Of a DNA stretch of 64,000 nucleotides, positions 51,145 through 54,827 are shown piece after piece (positions within the stretch are counted from its first letter, which is position 1; every line of letters starts with the position of its first letter). The notes under the pieces are model-generated. The model worked only from the letters and a program-made list of their open reading frames with translations. It searched no databases and had not been told where the DNA came from. Origin of the DNA: Corydoras sp. C115 (lineage: Eukaryota > Chordata > Actinopteri > Siluriformes > Callichthyidae); NCBI GenBank assembly GCA_019802505.1, contig JAFMOC010000102.1:532001-596000 (forward strand), given 5' to 3'. A program made the translations under genes and the position numbers.

Positions 51145-53113
51145 TGCATCCGGAAAGTATTCACAGCGCTTCACTTTTTCCACATTTTCTTACGTTACAG
51201 CCTTATTCCAAATTGTATTACATTCATCGCTTTCCTCAAAATTCTACACAAAATACCCCATTATGACCATGTGAAAAAAGTTTTCTTGAGAGTTTTGAAA
51301 ATTTATTAAAAATAAAAAACTAAGAAATCAGATTTACATAAGTATTCACAGCCTTCGCCATGAAGCTCAAAATTGAGCTCAGGTGCATTCTGTTTCCACT
51401 GATCATCCTTGAGATGTTTCTACAGCTTAAATGGAGTCCACCTGTGGTAAATCCAGTTGATTGGACATGATTTGGAAAGGCACACACCTGTCCATATAAG
51501 GTCCCACAGTTGACTGCATGTCAGAGGGCAAACACGAAGCATGAAGTCAAAGGAATTGTCTGTAGTCCTCCGAGACAAAATTGTCTCAAGGCACAAATCT
51601 GGGGAAGGATACAGAAACATTTCTGCTGCTTTGAAGGTCCCAATGAGCACAGTGGCCTCCATCATTCGTAAAGGGAAGAAGTTTGGAACCACCAGGACTC
51701 TTCCTAGAGCTGGCCGGCCGTCTAAATTGAGCGATCGGGGGAGAAGGGCCTTGGTCAGGAAGGTGACCAAGAACCCGATGATTTCTCTGTCAGATTTCCA
51801 GTGTTCCTCCGTGGAGAGAGGAGAACCTTGCAGAGGGATAACCATCTCTGCAGCAATCCACCAATCAGGCCTGTATGGCAGAGTGGCCAGGCAAAAGCCA
51901 CTGCTTAGTAAACGGCACGAGGCAGCCCATTTGGAATTTGCCAAAAGGCACCTGAAGGACTCTCAGACCACGAGAAACAAAATTCTTTGGTCTGATGAGA
52001 CAAAGATTGAACTATTTGGTGTGAATGCCAGGCGTCATGTTTTGAGGAAACCAGGCACTGCTCATCACGAGGCCAATACCATCCCTACAGTCAAGCATGG
52101 TTGTGACAGCATCATGCTATGGGGATGTTTTTCAGCAGCAGGAACTGGCAGACTAGTCAGGATAGAGGGAAAGATGAATGTAGCATTGTACAGAGACATC
52201 CTGGATGAAAACTTGCTCCAGAGCGCTCTTGACCTCAGGCTGGGGTGACGGTTCATTTTTCAGCAGGACAACGACCCGAAGCACACAGCCAAGATCTCAA
52301 AGGAGTGGCTTTAAGACCACTCTGTGAATGTTCTGGAGTGGCCCAGCCAGAGCCCATACTTGAATCCGATTGAACATCTCTGGAGAGATCTGAAAATGGC
52401 TGTGCACAGACGTCTCCCATTCAACCTGATGGAGCTTCAAAGGTACTGCAAAGAAGAATGGGCAAAACTGCCTAAAGATAGGTGTGCTAAGCTTGTGGCA
52501 TCATATTCAAAAAGACTTGAGGCTGTAGTTGCTGCAAAATGTGGTTCTACAAAGTATTCAGCAAAGGCTGTGAATACTTATATAAATATGATTTCTTTGT
52601 TTTTTAATTTTAATAAATTTTCAAAACTCTCAAGAAAACTTTTTTCACATGGTCATAATGGGGTATTTTGTGTAACAAAATGTGGAAAAAGTGAAGCGCT
52701 GTGAATACTTTCCGGATGCACTGTATATACAAACAAAACAACACAGTTATGTACAATACAATACAAGAAAACTACACAGGCAACAATAAATAACATAATT
52801 GCACAATATTATCCTTTAACTACACAATACAACAAACAAAATACAATCTAGACCAGAACTTACGTACAAAATGTCACAATAATACCCTTTTAAGGTGCTT
52901 TATGAAATATTTTTTTTATTAATTAACACATGTTGGCTTTCAACCAAACTATTTCCCATGAATTCTAACGCGCTGGTTGCTTCCATGCCCCTCTTTCAGC
53001 GCCACCTTTCCCCCGAAGAGTTCTACCAGGTGTTTGGAATGACCATGGCCGAGTTCGACCGGCTGGCCCTGTGGAAGAGGAACGAGTTAAAGAAACAAGC
53101 TAGGCTCTTTTAA
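5543..53113 (+). CDS. ablim3: Actin-binding LIM protein 3 (ablim3), 20 coding exons, 5'-partial
   Basis: Actin-binding LIM proteins link F-actin (through a C-terminal villin headpiece) to signalling partners (through four LIM zinc fingers). They act in cytoskeletal and STARS/SRF signalling. I joined 20 exons by eye; every junction is GT-AG and all phases agree, giving 637 residues and a TAA stop. Window residues 1-23 are the end of LIM1, about 32-83 LIM2, then LIM3 and LIM4 up to about 218, a Ser/Tyr/Arg-rich linker, and the headpiece in the last ~64 residues, ending KKQARLF. The paralogue choice rests on LILKEEMKARS, VTTRGRN, FYQVFGMT and KKQARLF, which resemble ABLIM3 better than ABLIM1 (KKKAKLF end) or ABLIM2 (KKKALLF end), judged from memory. 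Coordinates span introns; exons are listed separately. The start codon and first half of LIM1 lie upstream of the window. No in-frame stop or frameshift was seen, so the gene looks functional. Confidence -1.
5850..6745 (-). repeat. Three minus-strand SINE copies upstream of the minisatellite
   Basis: Copies lie at about 5850-6170, 6175-6495 and 6500-6745. The last runs straight into the minisatellite: its body (gaacatggaaactca) is followed by the first repeat unit without a head. Confidence -1.
6745..9050 (+). repeat. Minisatellite, about 21 units of ~102 or ~114 bp
   Basis: The unit contains gaagcggtcagaggtgtgtg, tgatgtcacagctggac, cagccaatcagatttaag and cggaactacttgttttat. Unit starts (ggtcagagg) occur near 6755, 6870, 6985, 7098, 7213, 7362, 7476, 7577, 7692, 7794, 7895, 8009, 8123, 8224, 8326, 8428, 8540, 8643, 8744 and 8860, with a degenerate last one near 8970. 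Long units carry an extra segment like aataagcattgatac. Open frames inside it arise because unit lengths are multiples of three. It occupies most of the intron before exon 2. Confidence -1.
9094..9209 (+). CDS. ablim3: ablim3 exon 2: second half of LIM2
   Basis: The acceptor is gtcctgcacag and the donor C|GTGAGT. It encodes KPFPIGDRVTFSGKECVCQQ and the final LIM2 ligands (C80, C83), then the spacer toward LIM3 (EPIKIQGPS). The exon lies about 45 bp after the end of a large minisatellite, which occupies most of the upstream intron. Confidence -1.
9335..9455 (+). repeat. L2-type LINE 3' fragment
   Basis: ctattattgtaatg-like and acaactgattccaaactc segments match the C-terminal reverse-transcriptase region that is better preserved at 40363-40734. 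Short and decayed. Confidence -1.
9457..10640. repeat. Family B interspersed repeat, four tandem copies
   Basis: The unit (~290 bp) has atttatttatacagcgctt, cacaaagcagctttacag, aagcgacagtggcaagaaa, ggaagaaaccttgtgaggac and gtacagattgtgtgatgatc. It is repeated about four times, followed by a distinct tail (cctgcaggacctcc ... aaagaaacgaacgag). Its class is not assigned. Related copies lie near 16.8, 19.2, 31.5 and 36.1 kb. Confidence -1.
10655..11225. repeat. SINE inverted pair (+ then -)
   Basis: A plus copy at about 10655-10835 and a minus copy at about 10900-11225, the latter ending in the reverse head (gaacatgccaccgtgccgccc). Confidence -1.
11372..11498 (+). CDS. ablim3: ablim3 exon 3: LIM3
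   Basis: The acceptor is tctttctttag and the donor AA|GTAAGC. It encodes CAGCAEEIRQGQSLLALEKQ, then WHVSCFKCQTC and GEYIS. This gives the C-x2-C, H-x2-C and C-x2-C ligands of LIM3. The split first codon gives Gln where I recall His in human ABLIM3. Confidence -1.
11530..14050 (+). repeat. SINE-derived satellite, about 14 monomers of ~165-190 bp
   Basis: The monomer carries agtgaagtggttagcacg, ggttcgaatcccaatct, gtttccatgttctcctagtg, acatgggttttctaaggg and attgcccctatgtaatgtg. It is thus the SINE head and middle without its tail. Phasing points (tccatgttctcc) occur about every 170-190 bp from 11559 to about 13905. A different SINE interrupts it at 12103-12305. 14105-14165 is a small fragment of the ordinary SINE. 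Confidence -1.
12103..12308 (+). repeat. V-SINE-like tRNA-derived SINE inside the satellite
   Basis: It has an A-box-like tggctcagtggttaggg, a B-box-like gggttcaaaaccc, a core with ccttgagcaagacctttaac, and the LINE-type tail gtaagtcgctttggataaaa followed by an aatgt repeat. It is the same family as 40133-40338. Confidence -1.
14356..14449 (+). CDS. ablim3: ablim3 exon 4: end of LIM3, start of LIM4
   Basis: The acceptor is tttgttcag and the donor GAG|GTCAGT. It encodes DGVPYCESDYHSQFGIKCET and CCRYISGRVLE: the last LIM3 ligands (C, D) and the first LIM4 pair (C-x2-C). It ends in phase 0. Confidence -1.
14570..15290. repeat. SINE copies (- then +) and a CCA repeat
   Basis: A minus copy at about 14570-14850, a degenerate plus satellite-type monomer at about 14855-14950, and a plus copy at about 14950-15245 ending in a (CCA)n run at 15248-15284. 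Confidence -1.
15350..16365 (-). repeat. Three tandem minus-strand SINE copies
   Basis: Copies lie at about 15350-15700, 15715-15990 and 16005-16365. The first and third share private variants (accaagattggaattc, ggaatatccagcgctga, cagcttgagagttatt), showing tandem duplication rather than separate insertions. The middle copy lacks its head. A (TTA)n run at 16369-16399 follows. Confidence -1.
16805..17975. repeat. Family B repeat, two units, with nested SINE (17375-17700)
   Basis: Family B units run from about 16805 to 17365. A plus SINE lies at 17375-17700, and the family B tail resumes at about 17701-17865 (gtccattgagagcatcctgc). A plus SINE tail piece lies at about 17860-17975. 16400-16800 is unique DNA with nothing assignable. 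Confidence -1.
18215..18302 (+). CDS. ablim3: ablim3 exon 5: LIM4 core
   Basis: The acceptor is ttggttctag and the donor ACAG|GTAAGA. It encodes AGGKHYHPTCARCARCHMMF and TEGEEMYLT, with the central H-x2-C-x2-C-x2-C cluster of LIM4. The motif TEGEEMYL is diagnostic for the ablim family. Confidence -1.
18345..19150. repeat. SINE pieces flanking unique DNA
   Basis: A plus tail fragment at 18345-18465, unique DNA at 18480-18640, a full-length plus copy at about 18640-18965, then a minus fragment at about 18965-19150. Confidence -1.
19190..19965. repeat. Family B repeat, three units
   Basis: Three copies of the aagcgacagtggcaagaaaa ... gtgatgatcatgtgaccc unit, ending 40 bp before exon 6. The last unit therefore supplies sequence close to the splice acceptor. 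Confidence -1.
20005..20135 (+). CDS. ablim3: ablim3 exon 6: end of LIM4 and start of linker
   Basis: The acceptor is tgttctcag and the donor TGC|GTGAGT. It encodes GSEVWHPVCKQ, the final H and C ligands of LIM4, then a basic stretch (ERKLRVRR) and the serine-rich SETSISPPGSSISSPSRVI. The family carries phosphorylation sites in this linker; none can be assigned from sequence alone. Confidence -1.
20365..21745 (+). repeat. SINE cluster, mostly plus strand
   Basis: Plus copies lie at about 20365-20700, 20705-21035 and 21230-21500, with a tail piece at 21590-21745. 21035-21230 is a scrambled mix of head and body pieces. 20140-20365 and 21750-22080 hold no recognisable feature. Confidence -1.
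22082..22237 (+). CDS. ablim3: ablim3 exon 7: linker with KDLAALPKVKAIY motif
   Basis: The acceptor is ccctctcctcag and the donor GAG|GTACCG. The exon is 52 codons, phase 0 at both ends. It reads ARVENQILEYKDLAALPKVK, then AIYELQRPDFISYEPYQRF and a short acidic and basic run ending FGE. The YKDLAALPK and RPD.ISYEP motifs are shared by ABLIM proteins. Confidence -1.
22520..23010. repeat. SINE inverted pair
   Basis: A plus copy at about 22520-22830 and a shorter minus copy at about 22835-23010. 23010-23300 is unassigned. Confidence -1.
23300..23625 (-). repeat. SINE, minus strand
   Basis: A nearly full-length copy from the reverse tail (atattagggtcgcagg) to the reverse head (ctaagccaccgctccacc). 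Confidence -1.
23937..23966 (+). CDS. ablim3: ablim3 exon 8: 30-nt microexon (SLGTLSPHSQ)
   Basis: Ten codons, phase 0 at both ends, so inclusion or skipping keeps the frame. The acceptor tract contains two TGC triplets within about 30 nt of the AG (ctgcttttctttgttctgct), and the donor is CAG|GTAAGT. The peptide matches the SLGTLSPYSQ segment I recall in ABLIM3. Likely an alternatively used microexon. Confidence -1.
24000..25065. repeat. SINE cluster with L2 fragment between exons 8 and 9
   Basis: Minus SINEs lie at about 24000-24355 and 24600-24880, and a plus SINE tail at about 24885-25065. An L2-type fragment lies at about 24465-24590 (ccattattgtgatgctttcc ... caactgattcagaactc). Confidence -1.
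25113..25155 (+). repeat. (TG)n microsatellite at the exon 9 acceptor
   Basis: An almost pure TG run ends six bases before the exon 9 AG (tttgcag). It takes the place of the polypyrimidine tract. Confidence -1.
25162..25291 (+). CDS. ablim3: ablim3 exon 9: linker segment
   Basis: The acceptor is (TG)n-tttgcag and the donor G|GTGAGT. It encodes DMYDSVDLRHRRSSSPGYID, then LQSYSRQTMSPVLPRSPQHYYRY. The phase is 0 at the start and 1 at the end, so skipping this exon alone shifts the frame. A TG microsatellite takes the place of the polypyrimidine tract. Confidence -1.
25393..25550. repeat. (AT)n and (CA)n microsatellites
   Basis: AT run at 25393-25441 and CA run at about 25511-25549, the latter inside a family C repeat. 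Confidence -1.
25475..26269. repeat. Family C repeat copies with nested minus SINE (25700-25955)
   Basis: Family C has cctctacatttaacccatcc, a CA tract, gcccagagcgatgcgcagcc, aattggggtcaggtgcc, gggacggggaatcaaac and cttcaggtcacaaggctgg. One copy lies at 25475-25700 and another at 25962-26170. The flank ctgtaaagactcttttttgg follows the second copy and recurs after the third (27180-27200). Confidence -1.
26270..26681 (-). mobile_element. hAT-like MITE 1
   Basis: The ends are TAGGGCTG and CACCCCTA, flanked by an exact 8-bp duplication GTTTATAG (26262-26269 and 26682-26689). An 8-bp target duplication is typical of hAT elements. It has no coding capacity. The interior is AT-rich with tagtcga motifs near each end. 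Confidence -1.
26829..27032 (-). pseudogene. Inverted copy of ablim3 exon 11 and flanks
   Basis: The reverse complement matches 29915-30122 across intron, exon 11 and intron. In that orientation it reads ATGESIIYRKPPIYKRH, with two substitutions against the true exon, still open. The acceptor (cttctcag) is retained, but the donor GT has become GC. It lies antisense to the gene and replaces about 30 bp of a family C repeat. It cannot be a sense exon. Confidence -1.
27033..27222. repeat. Family C repeat, remainder of a third copy
   Basis: It resumes at ggagcaattggggtcaggtg directly after the exon 11 copy. The left part of this copy is at about 26790-26828 (tggtgaagtaagcacacgtg). Confidence -1.
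27223..27629 (+). mobile_element. hAT-like MITE 2, 5'-truncated, inverted relative to MITE 1
   Basis: Same family as MITE 1 and MITE 3. The left end is lost (cagtatttttcgctgcttcg), while the right end CACCCCTA is intact and followed by GTTTATAG, the same octamer that flanks MITE 1. Confidence -1.
27638..28633. mobile_element. hAT-like non-autonomous element, ~996 bp
   Basis: The ends are TAGGGGTG and CACCCCTC, flanked by GTTTATAG (27630-27637) and GTTTATTG (28634-28641), one mismatch. Sub-terminal aatcgatt/gattcgattc motifs are inverted. It contains a (CT)n run at about 28273-28344. No transposase ORF. It shares its left flank with the end of MITE 2. Confidence -1.
28796..29212. repeat. GT and CA microsatellites flanking exon 10
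   Basis: GT run at 28796-28833, about 60 bp before the exon 10 acceptor, and CA run at 29180-29212 downstream. In the transcript the GU and CA runs could pair across the exon. Confidence -1.
28896..28994 (+). CDS. ablim3: ablim3 exon 10: linker segment
   Basis: The acceptor is gggcttggcacag (a weak pyrimidine tract) and the donor CCAG|GTACCC (weaker than consensus). It encodes GSESGRSSPFYPQLEARSGT and then PTTNPAPKHFHVP. The PKHFHVP motif is shared with other ABLIM proteins. Confidence -1.
29235..29800. repeat. SINE inverted pair (- then +)
   Basis: A minus copy at about 29235-29570 and a plus copy at about 29570-29800, the latter lacking its head. 30003-30895 has no repeats that I recognise and no supported gene, apart from a (GAT)n run near 30258-30280. 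Confidence -1.
29952..30002 (+). CDS. ablim3: ablim3 exon 11: YRKPPIYKRH segment
   Basis: The acceptor is ttttttcttctcag and the donor CATG|GTAGAG. It encodes ATGEPNIYRKPPIYKRH. NIYRKPPIYK is one of the most conserved linker motifs in the ABLIM family. An inverted diverged copy of this exon and its flanks lies about 3 kb upstream (26829-27032). Confidence -1.
30895..31830 (+). repeat. SINE pieces with family B fragment (31515-31715)
   Basis: Plus SINE body and repeated tail modules lie at about 30895-31150, 31150-31310 and 31310-31460. A partial family B unit at 31515-31715 interrupts a further plus tail (31715-31830). 31830-32330 is unique DNA with one open stretch but no recognisable domain. 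Confidence -1.
32333..33163. repeat. Microsatellites and a SINE inserted in an (AT)n tract
   Basis: GT run at 32333-32384. AT tract at about 32694-32759, then a full minus SINE at about 32760-33090, then AT again at 33098-33163. The SINE appears to have landed inside one AT microsatellite. 33170-33560 is unique DNA without a recognisable feature. Confidence -1.
33570..34595. repeat. SINE cluster
   Basis: Minus copy at about 33570-33935 with a small internal duplication near 33660-33700. A minus tail at 33940-34055 is fused to a plus tail at 34056-34125. A plus full copy lies at about 34245-34590. 34600-35000 shows nothing recognisable. Confidence -1.
35072..35601 (+). mobile_element. hAT-like MITE 3, intact, nested in the mariner arm
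   Basis: 530 bp, ends TAGGGGTG and CACCCCTA, flanked by the exact 8-bp duplication TTTGCACC (35064-35071 and 35602-35609). The mariner arm reads continuously on either side, so this insertion came later. Same family as the elements at 26270 and 27223. Confidence -1.
35916..36056 (+). pseudogene. Partial copy of ablim3 exon 12 with its donor and intron start
   Basis: It matches 38261-38399 with only a few differences: the last ~88 nt of exon 12, the GTAGGT donor and about 50 bp of intron. The copy lacks the first part of the exon and any acceptor, so it is unlikely to be spliced in. Intron-derived sequence continues to 37046, after an inserted family B repeat (36058-36385). Confidence -1.
36058..36385. 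repeat. Family B repeat inserted in the captured ablim3 copy
   Basis: A single family B unit with tail (cctgcaggatctccaggaag ... cacctcaaaagaaaccc). It is flanked by ctacca on both sides, a possible short target duplication. The true intron at 38400 lacks this insert. Confidence -1.
36410..36955. repeat. SINE pieces belonging to the captured intron copy
   Basis: A minus piece at 36410-36640 and a plus piece at 36690-36950 correspond to about 38760-38980 and 39040-39290. Shared private sequence (tacagtacgatacatgctc, aattatgtggacaattctcc) proves common origin. Confidence -1.
37160..37525. repeat. Unclassified dispersed repeat
   Basis: Shares ctttaatgcagaagacaccg and acacagctgaaac segments with 54975-55165, so it is a second dispersed family. 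No coding capacity. 37525-37730 is unassigned. Confidence -1.
37730..37950 (+). repeat. SINE, plus strand, head missing
   Basis: Body and tail only, ending in C-rich sequence. 37950-38213 is intron before exon 12. Confidence -1.
38214..38348 (+). CDS. ablim3: ablim3 exon 12: SxxTSEDI / YSPEHY segment
   Basis: The acceptor is tttgttctgcag and the donor AAAT|GTAGGT. It encodes DYHNEAPKSRTSEDILQSSR and a Tyr/Ser-rich tail ending YYQNTGSPK. The K-S-x-TSEDI motif matches ABLIM3. A partial copy of this exon with its downstream intron lies at 35916-37046. Confidence -1.
38400..39548. repeat. SINE cluster between exons 12 and 13
   Basis: Minus copies lie at about 38400-38685 and 38725-38980, plus copies at about 39040-39300 and 39335-39545. 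Parts of two of these are also present in the captured copy; about 38400-38720 and 39300-39535 are not. Confidence -1.
39666..39736 (+). CDS. ablim3: ablim3 exon 13: basic-acidic RRRFSSGGEED segment
   Basis: The acceptor is gtctgtctcgcag and the donor CGA|GTAAGC. In the gene frame it encodes LRVPRRRFSSGGEEDGWNHG then LQR, matching the RRFSSGGEEDD motif I recall from ABLIM3. RRRFSS looks like a basophilic kinase site, which is inference only. Confidence -1.
39955..40108 (+). CDS. ablim3: ablim3 exon 14: LILKEEMKA anchor segment
   Basis: The acceptor is ctcgctcgttag and the donor GGCT|GTAAGT. It encodes IQGGIGRMILKEEMKARSGS, then YDNDPWGSARNSRAGS and KETLHSMSYNNTLNG. The L-ILKEEM-KA block is the conserved ABLIM anchor core. 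A SINE and an L2 tail begin 20-30 bp after the donor. Confidence -1.
40133..40338 (+). repeat. V-SINE-like tRNA-derived SINE
   Basis: The A box is gtagctcagtggttaggg and the B box tggttcaaatcca. The core has ccttgagcaagacccttaac, and the tail is gtaagtcgctttggataaaa then (atgtaa)n. It begins 25 bp after the exon 14 donor. It is not a tRNA gene: there is no cloverleaf 3' half and the sequence continues into the SINE core. Confidence -1.
40340..40970 (+). mobile_element. L2-type LINE 3' end (degenerate ORF2 C-terminus)
   Basis: 40363-40734 encodes a typical L2/Maui C-terminal region: ASTIRPLQLIQNSAARLVFN, LTLAYRTISGSVPSYL and AAKWWNDLPNS. A 3' UTR with gtaagtcgctttggataaaa and gcgtctgctaaatgacta follows. 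The reverse-transcriptase core is absent, so it is a 5'-truncated dead copy. Confidence -1.
41105..41955 (-). repeat. Three minus-strand SINE copies
   Basis: Copies lie at about 41105-41400, 41400-41735 and 41755-41955 (tail half). 41955-42165 is unassigned intron. Confidence -1.
42165..43500 (+). repeat. Plus-strand SINE cluster
   Basis: Full copies at about 42165-42515 and 43020-43360. A copy lacking its A box lies at about 42635-42910, with a small head duplication at 42915-42960. A tail fragment at 43395-43500 holds a 26-base C run (43432-43457). 43500-43785 is intron before exon 15. Confidence -1.
43786..43815 (+). CDS. ablim3: ablim3 exon 15: 30-nt microexon (PPALYQTEN)
   Basis: The acceptor is tgatctttttcag and the donor AATG|GTGAGT. 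The phases (1 in, 1 out) fit both neighbours, and the position equals the SPRSHYLADSD segment of human ABLIM3, though sequence similarity is low. The exon call rests on splice sites and phase continuity. Skipping it would keep the frame. Confidence -1.
43960..44010 (-). repeat. Single inverted relative of the 6.7-9.05 kb minisatellite unit
   Basis: ccttaaatctgattggctga is the reverse complement of the minisatellite segment tcagccaatcagatttaagg, with matching flank (gttccgatcc). A shorter relative lies at 18317-18341. Confidence -1.
44040..45055. repeat. SINE cluster (-, -, +)
   Basis: Minus copies at about 44040-44290 and 44325-44650, then a plus copy at about 44685-45055. The second and third are head-to-head. 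Confidence -1.
45194..45249 (+). CDS. ablim3: ablim3 exon 16: SKSASLPGYGRNGLHR segment
   Basis: The acceptor is cttgtttctag and the donor AGG|GTAATA. It encodes EYLSKSASLPGYGRNGLHR, a near-invariant ABLIM block (human ABLIM1 has ASLPGYGRNGLHR). It ends in phase 0. Confidence -1.
45440..45900. repeat. CpG-rich unclassified insert
   Basis: 45450-45660 is strikingly CpG-rich (cggctaacgcggagg, ccacgcggggaagaatgcg), then AT-rich DNA to about 45900 ending acaggtgcaataggcacctg. It looks like an unclassified mobile element or its terminal region. No domain could be read in the ORFs crossing it. Confidence -1.
45945..46985 (-). repeat. Three minus SINEs, first two tandem duplicates
   Basis: Copies lie at about 45945-46275, 46285-46630 and 46640-46985. 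The first two share private variants (cacggcgagaacatgg, ggaatctccaacactgag) and the joint gtggccctgctttaaaattc, with a period of about 355 bp. Confidence -1.
47078..47138 (+). CDS. ablim3: ablim3 exon 17: YDSGTAVNWGIR segment
   Basis: The acceptor is ttgtcttccag and the donor AGGG|GTTAGT. It encodes DENPDYFQYDSGTAVNWGIR, matching the FHYDSMNAVNWGMR block of ABLIM3. The donor is followed by a 98-bp intron and then an 8-nt exon. Confidence -1.
47237..47244 (+). CDS. ablim3: ablim3 exon 18: 8-nt microexon (EYK)
   Basis: The exon is AATACAAG, between acceptor tttccttttacag and donor GTGAGT. With the leading G from exon 17 it encodes Glu-Tyr-Lys, exactly the EYK that joins the linker to the headpiece in ABLIM2 and ABLIM3. 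The upstream intron is only 98 bp. The exon is too short for most gene finders. Confidence -1.
47395..48330 (+). repeat. Three plus-strand SINE copies
   Basis: Copies lie at about 47395-47690, 47695-48020 and 48025-48330, each followed by a remnant of the gatggatgaa tail repeat. 48330-48670 is unique intron. Confidence -1.
48680..49895. repeat. SINE copies (-, -, +) and AAAT microsatellite
   Basis: Minus copies at about 48680-49040 and 49310-49620, a plus partial copy at about 49635-49860, then an (AAAT)n run at 49866-49893. 49045-49300 has nothing recognisable. Confidence -1.
50103..50183 (+). CDS. ablim3: ablim3 exon 19: N-terminal half of villin headpiece
   Basis: The acceptor is gcttctctgaag and the donor GAG|GTCAGT. 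The exon is 27 codons, phase 0 both sides: VHPYEALVVTTRGRNKLPKD then VDRARLE. The pattern Y-P/Y-E-L-V-x-N/T-x-G-R-N-K-L-P-x-D-V-D-x-x-R-L-E is the start of the VHP domain. Confidence -1.
50476..51139. repeat. TTTA repeat, SINE pair (+,-) and (AT)n tract
   Basis: (TTTA)n at 50476-50510, plus SINE at about 50525-50770, minus SINE at about 50795-51075, then AT repeat at 51075-51139. The AT tract abuts the Tc1-like element. Confidence -1.
51142..52723 (+). mobile_element. Tc1-like transposon, 1582 bp, full-length
   Basis: It has long terminal inverted repeats beginning CAGTGCATCCGGAAAGTATT at both ends. TA follows the right end; the left flank lies in an AT/AC run, so its TA is ambiguous. It holds a single transposase frame with two premature stops. 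It sits in the last intron of ablim3, in the same orientation as the gene. Confidence -1.
51541..52704 (+). pseudogene. Tc1-like transposase, two in-frame stops
   Basis: From the Met (MKSKELSVVLRDKIV) the frame covers a helix-turn-helix DNA-binding region (YRNISAALKVPMSTVASIIR), a basic RAGRPSKLS hook, and the DDE catalytic domain: ILWSDETKIE (first Asp), FQQDNDPKHTA (second Asp) and NPIEHLW (Glu, D34E type). TGA at 52246-52248 and TAA at 52312-52314 interrupt it, but the same frame continues past both. The usual SPDLNP is SPYLNP here. No frameshift was seen. A recently inactivated copy; the stops make active transposase from this copy unlikely. Confidence -1.
53000..53113 (+). CDS. ablim3: ablim3 terminal exon: C-terminal villin headpiece and stop
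   Basis: The acceptor is cccctctttcag. It encodes RHLSPEEFYQVFGMTMAEFD, RLALWKRNELKKQARLF and TAA. The hydrophobic core (L, F, F, M, F, L), the Trp of the actin-binding cap and the KK-x-x-LF tail of the headpiece are all present. The domain is complete, so F-actin binding should be retained. Confidence -1.
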   Translation, partial: RHLSPEEFYQVFGMTMAEFDRLALWKRNELKKQARLF

Positions 53114-53769
53114 TGGTTTCCAAGTCGCTCGTAGCATTTGGGGAAACGGGTTCCGGACCATCGGAACAGTTGTAGCTGTACACACGCCAGGTGGCGGAAC
53201 GTATCAAATCCCGGGACGCCACAGGAAGTGACGTATCAGGCGCTAATGACTGTTATATTTGTTGCTTTAACACTCTAGTCCATTATTAAATGGAGCGCGT
53301 TTGGAATCAAATGTAAAGATTTGGGATCTTTGCCTTACGTTCGTGTTCATTTCCGCACCAGCAAAGTGACTAGAATGTAGACACTATGGATTTAAACATT
53401 TAAAATAGAGGTTTTAATGCTTTTCAGTTGTATATATACTAGACAAATGCAATTTATTTGTTTTAATTTCACTAAATGGACCATTTTAGTTTATACTGAT
53501 GACAAATTAACGATAGGTGATAGGTAGGATTTACCTGGGGCTTTAAATACTGAATGTATTTTTCGTCTTGTCATCGAAATAGAATGAGCTTCGAACTACA
53601 GATAGTTTGTAATTGTAAAGGTGGTGGCTAGCTGACCATACTTACATCTTTTAACGATTATTCTAATTCGTTATTCCACAGTAAGCCTCCACTGAAGTTG
53701 GAATGTCATGAAGAAGTTGATTCATTTCCATAATTCCATTCAGAACGGTCAACTTTCAAAGATTCTAGA

Positions 53770-54000
53770 TTCAGGCTTAGTGGTTAGCATCTTCTCTACT
53801 CAGCCCTGGGGATTCCCGGTTGGAATCCCAATCTGGGTGGAGTTTCCATGGTCTCCCCGTGTCCGCATGGGTTTCCTCCGGGTTCTCCGGTTTCCTCCCA
53901 AAGTCCAAAAAACATGGATCAAGGTCAATTGAATTCTCCAAATTGCCCCATATGGAGTGTGTTTGAGTGTCCAGTGATAGATTGAGATTGACAGCCCAAC
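53770..54000 (+). repeat. SINE, plus strand, partial
   Basis: Body and part of the tail (tcaggcttagtggttagcat to ccagtgatagattgag). 53114-53770 is the start of the 3' UTR or flank and is repeat-free; no AATAAA was found there. Confidence -1.
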
Positions 54001-54039
54001 ACCCTAACCACTGAACCAACACTTCGTTTTAGAGAAATT

Positions 54040-54540
54040 CAGGGTTCCTTCTGCTGAGGATCTGGATGGAGATGCAGACCATGCCACCAGAAGCACCAAA
54101 ACCTGGTTTGATGCCCATGAGATCACAGTGCTTGACTGGCCAGACTAAAACCTAAACCCCATTGAGAATCTATGGGGCGTTCTCTTTCTGGTGGTATGGG
54201 CAGGAACCAGGTCCTGCTTGAAAATGAAATCTGCATCTCCATCCAGATCCTCAGCAGAAGGAATCATGAAGTCATGTGGTGACCTTGGATTTACTTGAAT
54301 GCTTGAAATTATGACCTCACACCAAACCCAAATCCAACAACAACCACAACAACTCTCCAAAAACTCCAGGATCTGGATGGAGATGCAGATTTCATCTTCC
54401 AGCAGGACCTTGTCCCTGCCCATGCCGTCAGAAGAACCAAAACCTGGTTTGATGCCCATGCCATCACAGTGGTGACTGGCCAGCCAACTCGCCGGACCTC
54501 CACCCAAAATTTGGGCTGATTTCTCCACCGTATTCTCATT
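54040..54540. pseudogene. Rearranged Tc1/mariner transposase fragments
   Basis: Two direct pieces (54050-54180 and 54365-54530) carry FQQDLVPAHA- and KTWFDAHAITV-like codons, and the first reaches NPIENLWG. An inverted piece (about 54205-54262) of the same sequence lies between them. Domain order is broken; this is dead transposon DNA. Confidence -1.
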
Positions 54541-54827
54541 TTTGGAATTCCTGTTTTCATGGGTTTTATGAGCCGGAACCCAAATGATGTAAAAATCAAC
54601 AAATAAACAAACTGAATCCATAATCTATGAAAGTTACACTTTTTGAATAGAGTTATGGATATTAATCAACTTTTCCATGATATTCAAATTGATTTGGAAA
54701 GGGTCTGTGAATGAAGGTTCCTGTAGAACAGTTCACAATGGTGCTTTGAGTTTGTGAGCTCTAGAATTTTTTATATTTCTGCCAAGAAATAAAACTTTCA
54801 AAACTTAAACTTCATCAAAATTCATTA

